Assembly (NCBI GenBank): GCA_031284295.1 | Contig: JAITAE010000048.1 | Span: 1-11,451 of the forward strand | Direction: 5' to 3' | Source: Spirochaetaceae bacterium | GTDB taxonomy: Bacteria > Spirochaetota > Spirochaetia > Treponematales > Breznakiellaceae | DNA length: 11,451 nucleotides | Shown here: piece by piece, positions 1 through 6,590 of the stretch | How positions within the stretch are numbered: position 1 is the first letter of the stretch | Layout of the letters: each line of letters starts with the position of its first letter | Notes under the pieces: generated by a model | What the model saw: only the letters and a program-made list of their open reading frames with translations | Told to the model about the DNA's origin: nothing | Database searches by the model: none | Position numbers and translations under genes: made by a program

Positions 1-890
1 TATTTGCTTCCGGGAAGCTGATGGGGGCCGCCGCCGTTCAGGACGGAGCGCCGGGTAAAATCGCCGATTGTATCGAGTTTTGTTTTCGAGAGGGAAAGCT
101 CGTCTCCGGCCCCGGCGTCGCCGCCCCGGAACTGTATTGGGAGATCGGGCGCGGCGCGGGAAAGGCGGCGAAGATGCGCCGCCGTGTTGTACGAACCGCC
201 GGTAAGGATGCCGCCAAACCAGCCGGCGGCAAGGGCGGCGGGTCCGGGCAGGGAAAGTGTATCCGCGGCGGCGTGGGTCATATCGCGGATGCTGCTGTGC
301 AGTACAAGGCCGGCGGGCCTGACGCCTTCTTCGGCAAGATCCGCGGCGAGTTTTGCGGCGGCCGCTCCGCCCAGGGAAAAGCCGTACAAGATAACGCCGT
401 CCGGTTTTACCCCAAGACCGGCGACGGCATAGCGGTATATGGCCCGCGCGTCTTCGTAGATCACCGCTTCGGTAATGGCCGCGCCGTTCAGTCTGTTTCC
501 GCTTCCGCCGAATCCCCGGTAATCCACACCGAGCACGGCAACGCCGCCAAGGTTATACTCCCTTGCGAGCGGCCCCGCCATGGCTGCGTTTGAGCCGTGG
601 GAACCCGAAAAGAAAATCACCAGTTTCCGTATACCCGGCGAACCGGCGGGCCGGTAGAGATAACCGGCAAGATGATCCGCGCCTTGCGCGATGTTTACTT
701 CCTCAATTACCGAAAGGCTAAAGTCTACCGATCCCACACGCGGATCGAAACCGTCGTGGCGGTCGTCTTCGCCGCCTATGGCCATTTCATTAAATGTCCT
801 GCTTATCACATGGGTACGGATACCTTTTGACATGATTCCTCCGGTAACAAGGACGATTGCCGCGCAAAGTATGAACAGCTTTATCTTCAT
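1..890 (-). CDS. Alpha/beta hydrolase, partial (C-terminus beyond left edge)
   Basis: The minus-strand frame is open from an ATG at 890 to the window edge, giving about 296 residues with no stop. The N-terminus has a hydrophobic stretch (about residues 4-19) that looks like a signal peptide or membrane anchor, so the enzyme probably acts outside the cytoplasm. An oxyanion-type segment, FFSGSHG, lies near residues 93-99. A DYRGFGGSG turn lies near 123-131. The nucleophile elbow GFSLG (residues 170-174) puts the serine at 172. Asp258 or Asp263 and His290 are plausible remaining triad members, so only a few residues are probably missing. Its ATG overlaps the ATPase stop (ATGA), which indicates translational coupling as the last seen gene of the importer operon. 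There is no separate Shine-Dalgarno. The substrate is unknown: an esterase, thioesterase or peptidase of this fold are all possible. The fold call is firm, the function is not. Confidence 0.8.
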   Translation of the reverse strand, partial: MKIKLFILCAAIVLVTGGIMSKGIRTHVISRTFNEMAIGGEDDRHDGFDPRVGSVDFSLSVIEEVNIAQGADHLAGYLYRPAGSPGIRKLVIFFSGSHGSNAAMAGPLAREYNLGGVAVLGVDYRGFGGSGNRLNGAAITEAVIYEDARAIYRYAVAGLGVKPDGVILYGFSLGGAAAAKLAADLAEEGVRPAGLVLHSSIRDMTHAAADTLSLPGPAALAAGWFGGILTGGSYNTAAHLRRLSRAAPDLPIQFRGGDAGAGDELSLSKTKLDTIGDFTRRSVLNGGGPHQLPGSK

Positions 891-1663
891 ATAAAATATT
901 CAGGCGGCTTGGCCCTGGTAAAACGGGAAAGGAAGGCTTTGGTCCGCTCCTGCCGGGGATTGCCGAATACCTGTTTCGGATCGCCTTCCTCCACGATTTC
1001 ACCGTTGTCCATAAAAATGATCTTGCCGGCAAGCTCCCAGGCAAATTCCATTTCGTGGGTAACGATGATCATTGTAACGCCGCTTTTTGCGACGACCCGT
1101 ATAAGGTCGAGTATTTCCTTGACTTTTTCAGGATCAAGGGCGGATGTGGGCTCGTCGAACAGGATGACAGCGGGATTCACCGCCAGGGCCCGGGCAATTC
1201 CGGCGCGTTGCTGCTGCCCCCCGGAAAGCTGGTAGGGCCGGGCGTCCAGCTTGTCGCTTAACCCGACCTGCTCCAGAACCTTTGCCGCCCGAGCCAGGGC
1301 TTCTCCCTTTGGAACTTTGCGGGCGGTAACAAGGCCCTCGGTAACATTTTCCAAAACCGTTTTGTTCAGAAAGAGATCGTAGTTCTGAAACACCATCGCT
1401 GTTTTGCGGCGCATGGAAAGGATCTGACGCCTGGAAACGTTCCGCAGATCCGCCGCCTCATCCCCGATGCGCAGGGTTCCCGCGTCGGCTTTTTCCAGAA
1501 AGTTAAGACAGCGCAGCAGGGTCGTCTTGCCGGAACCGGAAGGTCCCAAAAGCGCGGCCACCTCGCCGTTTTTCACAGCCAGGTCGATGCCCTTCAGAAC
1601 CCGCAGAGAGCCGAATGATTTTTTCAGGCCGCGGACTTCTATTAAAACTTCGTTGTTATTCAT
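887..1663 (-). CDS. Polar amino-acid ABC transporter, ATP-binding protein
   Basis: This 258-residue protein is the cytoplasmic motor of an amino-acid importer of the HisP/GlnQ/TcyN family, and its length is normal. All ATPase motifs are intact: Walker A GPSGSGKT (40-47), Q-loop Gln93, signature LSGGQ (146-150), Walker B ILFDEP (167-172) with the D-loop SALD, and switch His203. I chose the ATG at 1663 because AGGA lies 6 bases upstream and the family alignment starts there. In-frame ATGs at 1669 and 1687 lack a ribosome site at proper spacing. The start overlaps the end of the upstream permease by 8 bases. The stop overlaps the next gene's ATG. It should pair with the two permeases just upstream and the binding protein at 3236. 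The family is certain and the exact substrate is not. Confidence 0.95.
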   Translation of the reverse strand: MNNNEVLIEVRGLKKSFGSLRVLKGIDLAVKNGEVAALLGPSGSGKTTLLRCLNFLEKADAGTLRIGDEAADLRNVSRRQILSMRRKTAMVFQNYDLFLNKTVLENVTEGLVTARKVPKGEALARAAKVLEQVGLSDKLDARPYQLSGGQQQRAGIARALAVNPAVILFDEPTSALDPEKVKEILDLIRVVAKSGVTMIIVTHEMEFAWELAGKIIFMDNGEIVEEGDPKQVFGNPRQERTKAFLSRFTRAKPPEYFI

Positions 1664-2366
1664 GAACATTCCTGGTTTTCCGCGCAAAGTATTTTTCCAG
1701 CGCTAAAAATATTTTTTCGATAAGGACGCATATCGCCCAGTAGATCAGGGCGGCGGCGACATACGCCTCCAGAAAACGGTAGTTGCTGGTGGCGCTGATA
1801 ACGGCGGCGTTCATCACGTCAATAACGGAGACCATGGACGCGAGAGCGGCGGCCTTGGTAAGGGCGATAAAGATGTTTCCCATCATGGGAAGCGCCGCGG
1901 GAAGCGCCTGGGGCAGCACGACGCGCAGCAAGGTCTGGCGCGGATTCAAACCGGCCGCGTAAGCGGCGTCAAATTGCCCCTTTTTTACCGAGGCAAGCCC
2001 GCCCCGGAACGCCTCGGAAAGGCCCACAATCGCGTACACGGAAAGCGCGGCTATGGCGATCAGGGCCTTGTTCAGGTTTCTAAAAGCCGCCGCGCTGCCG
2101 AAAAAACGCATGACCGGTTCGTAGGAAACCGCGGTCCATACGTAGAACACCAGCAGGATAAGCACTACCGGTATACCCTTGACAATCGTGACACCCCAGC
2201 GGAACAGGAAGGCAAGCGCCGGAACACGAAAAAAACGGGCCAGGGCGATAAAAAGGCCGATGACACATCCGGCGATCATCGGCGCGGTGGAGAGGAGCAG
2301 GGTCACCGGAATTTTCGCCGCCCCGGCGGCAAGGGCGGTCAGCAGAAACGAAAAGCTGAAATTCAC
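1656..2366 (-). CDS. Amino-acid ABC transporter permease (second subunit)
   Basis: This is a 236-residue inner-membrane permease of the HisM/HisQ family (BPD_transp_1 fold). Hydrophobic segments cover roughly residues 18-45, 57-80, 100-120, 155-185 and 198-222. The ATPase-docking EAA loop is visible at about 133-152 (DAAYAAGL through VVLPQ). The usual RGTP motif after the early helices reads KGIP here (63-66). The start is GTG at 2366, forming a GTGA overlap with the stop of the first permease. An AGGCGG stretch a few bases upstream can act as the ribosome site. It probably forms a heterodimer with the adjacent permease, as TcyL and TcyM do. The transporter call is strong, but the substrate cannot be read from the permease. 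Confidence 0.93.
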   Translation of the reverse strand: MNFSFSFLLTALAAGAAKIPVTLLLSTAPMIAGCVIGLFIALARFFRVPALAFLFRWGVTIVKGIPVVLILLVFYVWTAVSYEPVMRFFGSAAAFRNLNKALIAIAALSVYAIVGLSEAFRGGLASVKKGQFDAAYAAGLNPRQTLLRVVLPQALPAALPMMGNIFIALTKAAALASMVSVIDVMNAAVISATSNYRFLEAYVAAALIYWAICVLIEKIFLALEKYFARKTRNVHE

Positions 2367-3055
2367 GATACCGCCGCCTGATGGGTGGCTCGTTTTTCGA
2401 TAAAGCCGAAAAGTTTTTCCAGCGCCAGGCTTAACGCGACAAACACCAACGCGGCGACGACGTAACCTTCCAGGATGCGGCTGGTCAGCGCTCCCAGGGC
2501 GCGTACCCTGCCGATAACGTCAAGTATGCCGAGGGTGAAGGCGAGGGAAGTGTCCTGCAGCAGGCCCGTCATCATAGTACCGAAAGCGGGAATGGCGATA
2601 ACCACGCTTTGCGGCAGAATCAGACGGCGGTACGTTTGCGCCCTGGTCAGGCCAAAAGCAGCCGCCGCGTCCCACTGCGATCCCGGCGCCGCCAGAATCG
2701 CCGAACGGAAAATTTCCGAAAAATACGCGCCTGAATTTATTCCGTAGGTAATGTAAACAAACCAGATTTTATCGGTACGGGTGATGTCAATACCGATCTT
2801 CATCAACAAAAGCGGCAGCCCGTAATACACGATAAACATCTGGATGATAATGGGCGTACCCCGGATAAACGAGACGTACAGACGGCACAGCCGCCGCGCC
2901 GCGGGAACACGTTCAACCTGGAGCAGCGCCACGGCAAGCCCCAGGACCAGGCCGGAGGCCGTGGCAACCAGTACGATTCCCAGGGTGACGGGAAGGGCGG
3001 AGATTACCTTGGGGAGAAAATACAGGGCGTTTTCCCATCGAAAAAATTCCGGCAT
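2363..3055 (-). CDS. Amino-acid ABC transporter permease (first subunit)
   Basis: This 230-residue inner-membrane subunit of a polar amino-acid importer is the first gene of the leftward operon. It has the family layout: a first helix at about 20-45, the conserved RGTP (65-68) followed by a segment like the TcyL/TcyM consensus (FIVYYGLP, 74-81), a SGAYFSEIFRSAI stretch (108-120), and the EAA docking loop ending in ILPQ (about 129-149). The ATG at 3055 is preceded by a good ribosome site TAGGAG (3066-3061) at 5-base spacing. A candidate promoter and palindrome lie 40-70 bases upstream. Its stop overlaps the GTG of the second permease. Two different permeases encoded together resemble cystine and S-compound importers more than single-permease systems, but this is only suggestive. 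Confidence 0.94.
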   Translation of the reverse strand: MPEFFRWENALYFLPKVISALPVTLGIVLVATASGLVLGLAVALLQVERVPAARRLCRLYVSFIRGTPIIIQMFIVYYGLPLLLMKIGIDITRTDKIWFVYITYGINSGAYFSEIFRSAILAAPGSQWDAAAAFGLTRAQTYRRLILPQSVVIAIPAFGTMMTGLLQDTSLAFTLGILDVIGRVRALGALTSRILEGYVVAALVFVALSLALEKLFGFIEKRATHQAAVS

Positions 3056-3060
3056 AGCAA

Positions 3061-3066
3061 CTCCTA
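3061..3066 (-). promoter_or_regulatory. Ribosome binding site of first permease
   Basis: TAGGAG on the minus strand lies five bases before the ATG at 3055. The same bases form part of a TCCTATA word (plus strand 3062-3068) that matches one arm of the palindrome at 3097-3117. The match may be chance, or it may be an extra regulator half-site. Confidence 0.7.
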
Positions 3067-3088
3067 TAGAAAACGGCGGATTTAACGC

Positions 3089-3115
3089 TTGACATTTTCC
3101 TATAAGTTATATAGG
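3089..3115 (+). promoter_or_regulatory. Candidate promoter of rightward operon (binding-protein gene)
   Basis: A consensus -35 box TTGACA is at 3089-3094. The best placed -10-like word is TATAGG at 3110-3115 with a 15-bp spacer, shorter than the usual 17. AATAAT at 3116-3121 is an alternative but lies too far (21 bp). Transcription would start near 3122 and give a leader of about 115 bases before the ATG at 3236. The suboptimal spacing would fit a promoter that needs an activator or is deformed by one. Confidence 0.45.
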
Positions 3116-3117
3116 AA
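3097..3117. promoter_or_regulatory. Palindromic operator candidate in divergent promoter
   Basis: A perfect inverted repeat has 8-bp arms TTCCTATA (3097-3104) and TATAGGAA (3110-3117) around AGTTA. It sits in the middle of the divergent spacer and covers both candidate -10 elements. This is what a dimeric regulator controlling both operons would be expected to bind. No regulator gene is in the window. Confidence 0.5.
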
Positions 3118-3126
3118 TAATGTAAA
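3099..3126 (-). promoter_or_regulatory. Candidate promoter of leftward permease operon
   Basis: On the minus strand, TTTACA (3126-3121) is followed by a 16-bp spacer and TATAGG (3104-3099). Transcription would start near 3092 and give a leader of about 37 bases before the ATG at 3055. It overlaps the rightward promoter almost completely, so the two polymerases would compete for the same DNA. Confidence 0.4.
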
Positions 3127-3132
3127 TCATGC

Positions 3133-3148
3133 AAGGCCCGGCGGCCTT
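3133..3148 (+). promoter_or_regulatory. GC-rich hairpin in leader of binding-protein gene
   Basis: AAGGCC (3133-3138) and GGCCTT (3143-3148) form a 6-bp stem with loop CGGC, just after the predicted rightward transcription start. No T-run follows, so it is not a typical terminator. It may stabilise the 5' end of the mRNA or be part of a leader element. Confidence 0.35.
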
Positions 3149-3235
3149 CCTGAAACTTTCGCCTGAATTTCGGGTTTTACTTCACAAAATTCCACACAAA
3201 CCCGGCATTCATCCTGTTCAACAAGGAGATAACTT

Positions 3236-4030
3236 ATGAAGAAAACACTGTTTTTTCCGGTAATCGCGGTTATTTTTGTTTTGGGCTGCGCAAAAAAAGA
3301 GGACGGATCGGCACAGCGGCTTCGCGTGGGGACGAGCAATGACTACCCGCCGTACTGTTACCTTGACCCCAATGGAGAACTGGCCGGCTTTGAAAAAGAC
3401 GTGCTGGACGCTATCGACAAAAAGTTGCCTGAATACCGGTTCACCTACGAGGTTCTTGAATTCAAGAACATACTTACCTCCCTCGAAACGGGCAGAATCG
3501 ACATAGCGGCTCACCAATTCGGCGTTAATGAGGAACGGCAGCAAAAGTTCCTGTTTTCAAACGAGGGCTATATCGGCAGCTACAGTTATATTGTTGTGCC
3601 GGATTCCACAAACGACATTCACAGTTTGGACGATCTGCGCGGCAAACACATCAGCGTGCCGCCCGCCTCCGGCTGGGCGTACACTGTGGAAACCTATAAC
3701 GCCGGACACCCGGACAACCCGATTCTGATTGACTACTACGAGGCAACCCCCGACGTGCTGATCACCAACATGACCGCGGGAGTGATCGACGCGACGCTGC
3801 TTACCGAATCGGATGTCAAACTGATCAACACCTTTTGGCCGGTAAATTTAAAAATAACCGGCGATCCTGTCGGCGATTTTGAGGAGAGCCACTTTGTATT
3901 CCAAAAAAACGCGGATAAACTCCACGACGCCGTTGACCGGGCGATACGGGAACTGAAGGATTCGGGGGAACTTGAAGCGATCCAAAAGAAGGCGGTGGAC
4001 GATTTCTTTAAAAACGCGGGGCGGCAATAA
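3236..4030 (+). CDS. Amino-acid ABC transporter substrate-binding lipoprotein
   Basis: This 264-residue family-3 solute-binding protein (SBP_bac_3) captures the substrate outside the membrane for the permease/ATPase genes encoded leftward. The N-terminus is a lipoprotein signal peptide: positively charged start, hydrophobic core, and a lipobox-like VLGC with the lipidated cysteine at residue 18. The mature protein begins with the family pattern LRVGTSNDYPPY (29-40), followed by GFEKDVLDAI (51-60). Arg101 in the NEERQQKFLFS segment is the likely carboxylate-binding arginine, and this segment resembles the cystine-binding branch (TcyJ/TcyK). The ATG at 3236 has AAGGAG (3223-3228) seven bases upstream. 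The stop shares its last A with the ATG of the next gene. Expression probably comes from the divergent promoter at 3089. The ligand is not proven. Confidence 0.95.
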   Translation: MKKTLFFPVIAVIFVLGCAKKEDGSAQRLRVGTSNDYPPYCYLDPNGELAGFEKDVLDAIDKKLPEYRFTYEVLEFKNILTSLETGRIDIAAHQFGVNEERQQKFLFSNEGYIGSYSYIVVPDSTNDIHSLDDLRGKHISVPPASGWAYTVETYNAGHPDNPILIDYYEATPDVLITNMTAGVIDATLLTESDVKLINTFWPVNLKITGDPVGDFEESHFVFQKNADKLHDAVDRAIRELKDSGELEAIQKKAVDDFFKNAGRQ

Positions 4031-5169
4031 TGAACGGCGGCAATTTACAGGAACAACTTTTTGCATGGTTTCAGTGGTTCCACCGTCATCCGGAACCTTC
4101 CGGGGCCGAGCATGAAACAACGGCGCGGATCAGGGAAATCCTCCGGGGGATAGGAATAACGGTGATTGACACGCCCTTACAAACCGGCCTTGTCGCCCGC
4201 GTTGACGGCAAATCGGAAGGTCCGGTTGTGGCCCTGCGCTGTGATATTGACGCGCTCCCGATAGAGGAACATTCCGGCCTGTCCTATTCGTCGGGAAACG
4301 CCGGGTATATGCACGCCTGCGGTCACGATTTTCATCTTACCGCCATGCTCGGCGCGGCGGCGCTGCTTGACCGGAGGCGGGAGGCATTAAAGGGGACGGT
4401 AAAGCTGGTCTTCCAAAGCGCCGAGGAAACCGGCGTGGGGGCGAAACAAGTGCTGGAAACCGGCGTCCTTGACGATGTGCGGGAAATTTTTGGGCTGCAC
4501 GTTGACGATTCCCGCGCGCCCGGCGTATTTTCGGTAAGCGCCGGGCCGGTCAGCGCGGCCGTCGGGGGCTTCCGCGCCGTCATCAGGGGAAAGGGCGGCC
4601 ACGCCTCCGTCCCCCATGAATGTATAGACCCGGTAAGCGCCGCCGGGCAGCTTATTGTCGCCGCCCAGACCATCGTAAGCAGATCGACCGACCCTTTTGA
4701 CAAGGTGGTCGTCAGCATCACCCATGTACAGGCGGGAAACACCTGGAATGTCATTCCCCAGGAAGCGCTGCTGGAAGGCACGATACGCACGCTTGGCACG
4801 GACCAGTTTAAAACCGTCGCCGAACGGCTTGGCCGGATCTGCGGCGGCGTTGACAGGATCTCCGGCGCCGTTACAGAGTACATCTGGCAGTGCGGGGCGC
4901 CTTCGGTTGATAATGACGCCGCCCTTGCGGACTTTGCCGCGAAAACGGCGGAATCCTTAGGTCTTACGGTGATGCCGGCTATTCCCAATATGGGCGGCGA
5001 GGATTTCGCCCTGTACCAGCAGCGAATCCCCGGGGTGTTTTTTACCGTCGGCGTGGGAAGCCCCCAGACGACGCACCACCCCGGTTTCAGGGCCAATCCG
5101 TCGCCTCTCGGCGCCGCGGCGGGATTCCTTGCCGAACTGGGAATACGGTCGCTGGAAAGAACAGCATGA
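4030..5169 (+). CDS. M20D-family amidohydrolase (N-acyl amino acid deacylase type)
   Basis: This 379-residue cytoplasmic metallopeptidase of the M20D family (hippurate hydrolase / N-acyl-L-amino-acid amidohydrolase) releases a free amino acid from an N-acyl derivative. The metal and catalytic residues are visible: RCDIDALP (70-77), HACGHD (95-100) giving Cys97 and His99, the EE pair 132-133 (base and ligand), His157 in GLHV, and the C-terminal GGEDF (322-326) and THHPGF with His350. The lid/dimerisation domain includes GKGGHASVPH (187-196). The ATG overlaps the binding-protein stop by one base (TAATG), so translation is coupled. In B. subtilis, similar enzymes sit next to TcyJKLMN and YxeMNO importers and deacetylate imported S-modified N-acetylcysteine, which makes an imported N-acyl amino acid the likeliest substrate. 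The family is firm and the substrate is inferred. Confidence 0.93.
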   Translation: MNGGNLQEQLFAWFQWFHRHPEPSGAEHETTARIREILRGIGITVIDTPLQTGLVARVDGKSEGPVVALRCDIDALPIEEHSGLSYSSGNAGYMHACGHDFHLTAMLGAAALLDRRREALKGTVKLVFQSAEETGVGAKQVLETGVLDDVREIFGLHVDDSRAPGVFSVSAGPVSAAVGGFRAVIRGKGGHASVPHECIDPVSAAGQLIVAAQTIVSRSTDPFDKVVVSITHVQAGNTWNVIPQEALLEGTIRTLGTDQFKTVAERLGRICGGVDRISGAVTEYIWQCGAPSVDNDAALADFAAKTAESLGLTVMPAIPNMGGEDFALYQQRIPGVFFTVGVGSPQTTHHPGFRANPSPLGAAAGFLAELGIRSLERTA

Positions 5170-6545
5170 CGCGCATCGTATCGATCATTTTCAGAACCAT
5201 TCTGCGAAACATTTTCCGCTTTGCCTGCCTTATCGCAACCCTGCTCAGGCCGGGGCATTTCGATCACTCCCAGCGTCAGGACGGTACGCTTCCGGCGCTC
5301 AAGGACAAACTGTTCTGGATATACAAGTACTATTTCAGGCAGATTGAAAAACCGGAAAAAGGCTGCGGCATAGCGGAGCATTTTTCCGCCCAGCGTTTTG
5401 ACTTTGCCCTTCCCGCCGGTTTCCGGCAGGAGGCCGAAGCGTCCCTTGCCTCAGGCGGCGACATACTGGTTTCCGGGCATATCCGGGGAGACAATACCGG
5501 AGAGCTCTGGAACGATGTCGCGCCGTTCTTTTTTGACGCGGATATACGCTGCGCGAATCTTGAATCACCGGTCGCCCCTTCCCAGCCGTTCACCGCCCTG
5601 CCCAAGAACCTGCTCAAAAAACTTGAACTGAACAACTCGCCCGAAGTATTTGACCGCTGCTTCCAAAACGGCAAGTTCGGCGAAAGCGGAACAGGCATAA
5701 CGTTTTTTACCACAGCCAACAATCACGCCCTGGACCGGGGCGAAAGCGGGCTTCTTGAAACGCTGGACTTTCTCGATCAAAGAGGAGCCTGCCACACCGG
5801 CTCATTCCGCAGCCAGGCTGACCGGGATGACATTCCGGTTATCGAAAAAAACGGCATCCGCTTCGCGTTCCTTTCGTACACATTCTCGTTGAACGAAAAC
5901 ACGCTTCCACCGGGAAAAGAATACCTGGTCAACCTCCTGCCCCTGAACAGGCCGGGCTGCGACACAGGGCCGATAAAAAAAGACGCGGAAAAGGCACGGA
6001 AGGAAAAAAACGCCGACATTGTTACCGCCTGCCTGCACTGGTCGCTTGAGCATGAATCGTACCCCCTGCGGCATTTCATCGATCTGGGACACGAAATACT
6101 TGAATGCGGGATCGATGTCATTATCGGGAATCATTCCCATACTTTGCAGCCCGCGGAAAAATACACCTGCACCGATCCCCGTACCGGCCTGCGGAAAGAC
6201 GGCCTGATCTTTTACGCGCTGGGAGATCTGCTTTCATGGCATCCCTCAAAAAACAGCCGTTTAAGCGCCCTGGCGAAGATTCATTTTTCAAAAGGACTCA
6301 TTGACGGCAGGGAAACCACACTGATAAGCGGCGCGGAACTAAAACCCGTCTATGCGTACAGTAAGATACGGCTTGAGCGGTGCGCCGATTTCCGGCTTCT
6401 GGATCTGATGAAAACGGCGCTGGCAATTGAAACGGGCGGCGATATTCAGCCCTTTCTTTCGGCCAAAGACCTTCCGGCAGCGCTTGGCACAGTTAGTTAC
6501 GCAACCGTGAGCAGCCGCCCTGTCCGCACTGATCAAAGCCCTTGA
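5166..6545 (+). CDS. CapA / PGA_cap-domain protein (metallophosphatase fold)
   Basis: This 459-residue protein carries the domain of Bacillus CapA/PgsA (poly-gamma-glutamate synthesis), which is related to calcineurin-like phosphoesterases. Motifs in order: GDILVSG (98-104), NLESP (131-135), TANNHALDRG (183-192), LHWSLEH (290-296), GNHSHTLQP (321-329) and YALGDLL (350-356). These supply the Asp/Asn/His set expected for metal binding. Residues 1-28 are hydrophobic with several Arg, more like a membrane anchor than a cleaved signal. The ATG overlaps the amidohydrolase stop (ATGA), so it is part of the same operon. There are no CapB/CapC ligase genes here, so capsule synthesis is not supported by context. 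Hydrolysis or trimming of a peptide or phosphoester linked to the imported substrate is possible. The domain is clear and the role unknown. Confidence 0.85.
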   Translation: MTRIVSIIFRTILRNIFRFACLIATLLRPGHFDHSQRQDGTLPALKDKLFWIYKYYFRQIEKPEKGCGIAEHFSAQRFDFALPAGFRQEAEASLASGGDILVSGHIRGDNTGELWNDVAPFFFDADIRCANLESPVAPSQPFTALPKNLLKKLELNNSPEVFDRCFQNGKFGESGTGITFFTTANNHALDRGESGLLETLDFLDQRGACHTGSFRSQADRDDIPVIEKNGIRFAFLSYTFSLNENTLPPGKEYLVNLLPLNRPGCDTGPIKKDAEKARKEKNADIVTACLHWSLEHESYPLRHFIDLGHEILECGIDVIIGNHSHTLQPAEKYTCTDPRTGLRKDGLIFYALGDLLSWHPSKNSRLSALAKIHFSKGLIDGRETTLISGAELKPVYAYSKIRLERCADFRLLDLMKTALAIETGGDIQPFLSAKDLPAALGTVSYATVSSRPVRTDQSP

Positions 6546-6590
6546 TCGCGGCCTCTCCAGACAACGGAAACGGGATGGGATAACAAACCG

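Noticed and set aside
21..593. Plus-strand open frame of 190 codons
   Set aside because: It lies antisense to the alpha/beta hydrolase frame, which has recognisable motifs. The plus frame has none.
863..866. Lipoprotein cysteine at residue 9 of the alpha/beta hydrolase
   Set aside because: The preceding residues (F-I-L) do not fit a lipobox, and the cysteine is too close to the N-terminus.
4332..5381. Minus-strand open frame of 349 codons
   Set aside because: It is the antisense shadow of the M20D amidohydrolase, whose metal ligands and length are clear. It is open because of GC-rich codon use.
6531..6547. Terminator between the converging CapA and FAD-subunit genes
   Set aside because: GATCAA-AGCCC-TTGATC is only a 6-bp stem overlapping the CapA stop region, with no T-run on either strand. 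It is too weak to call.
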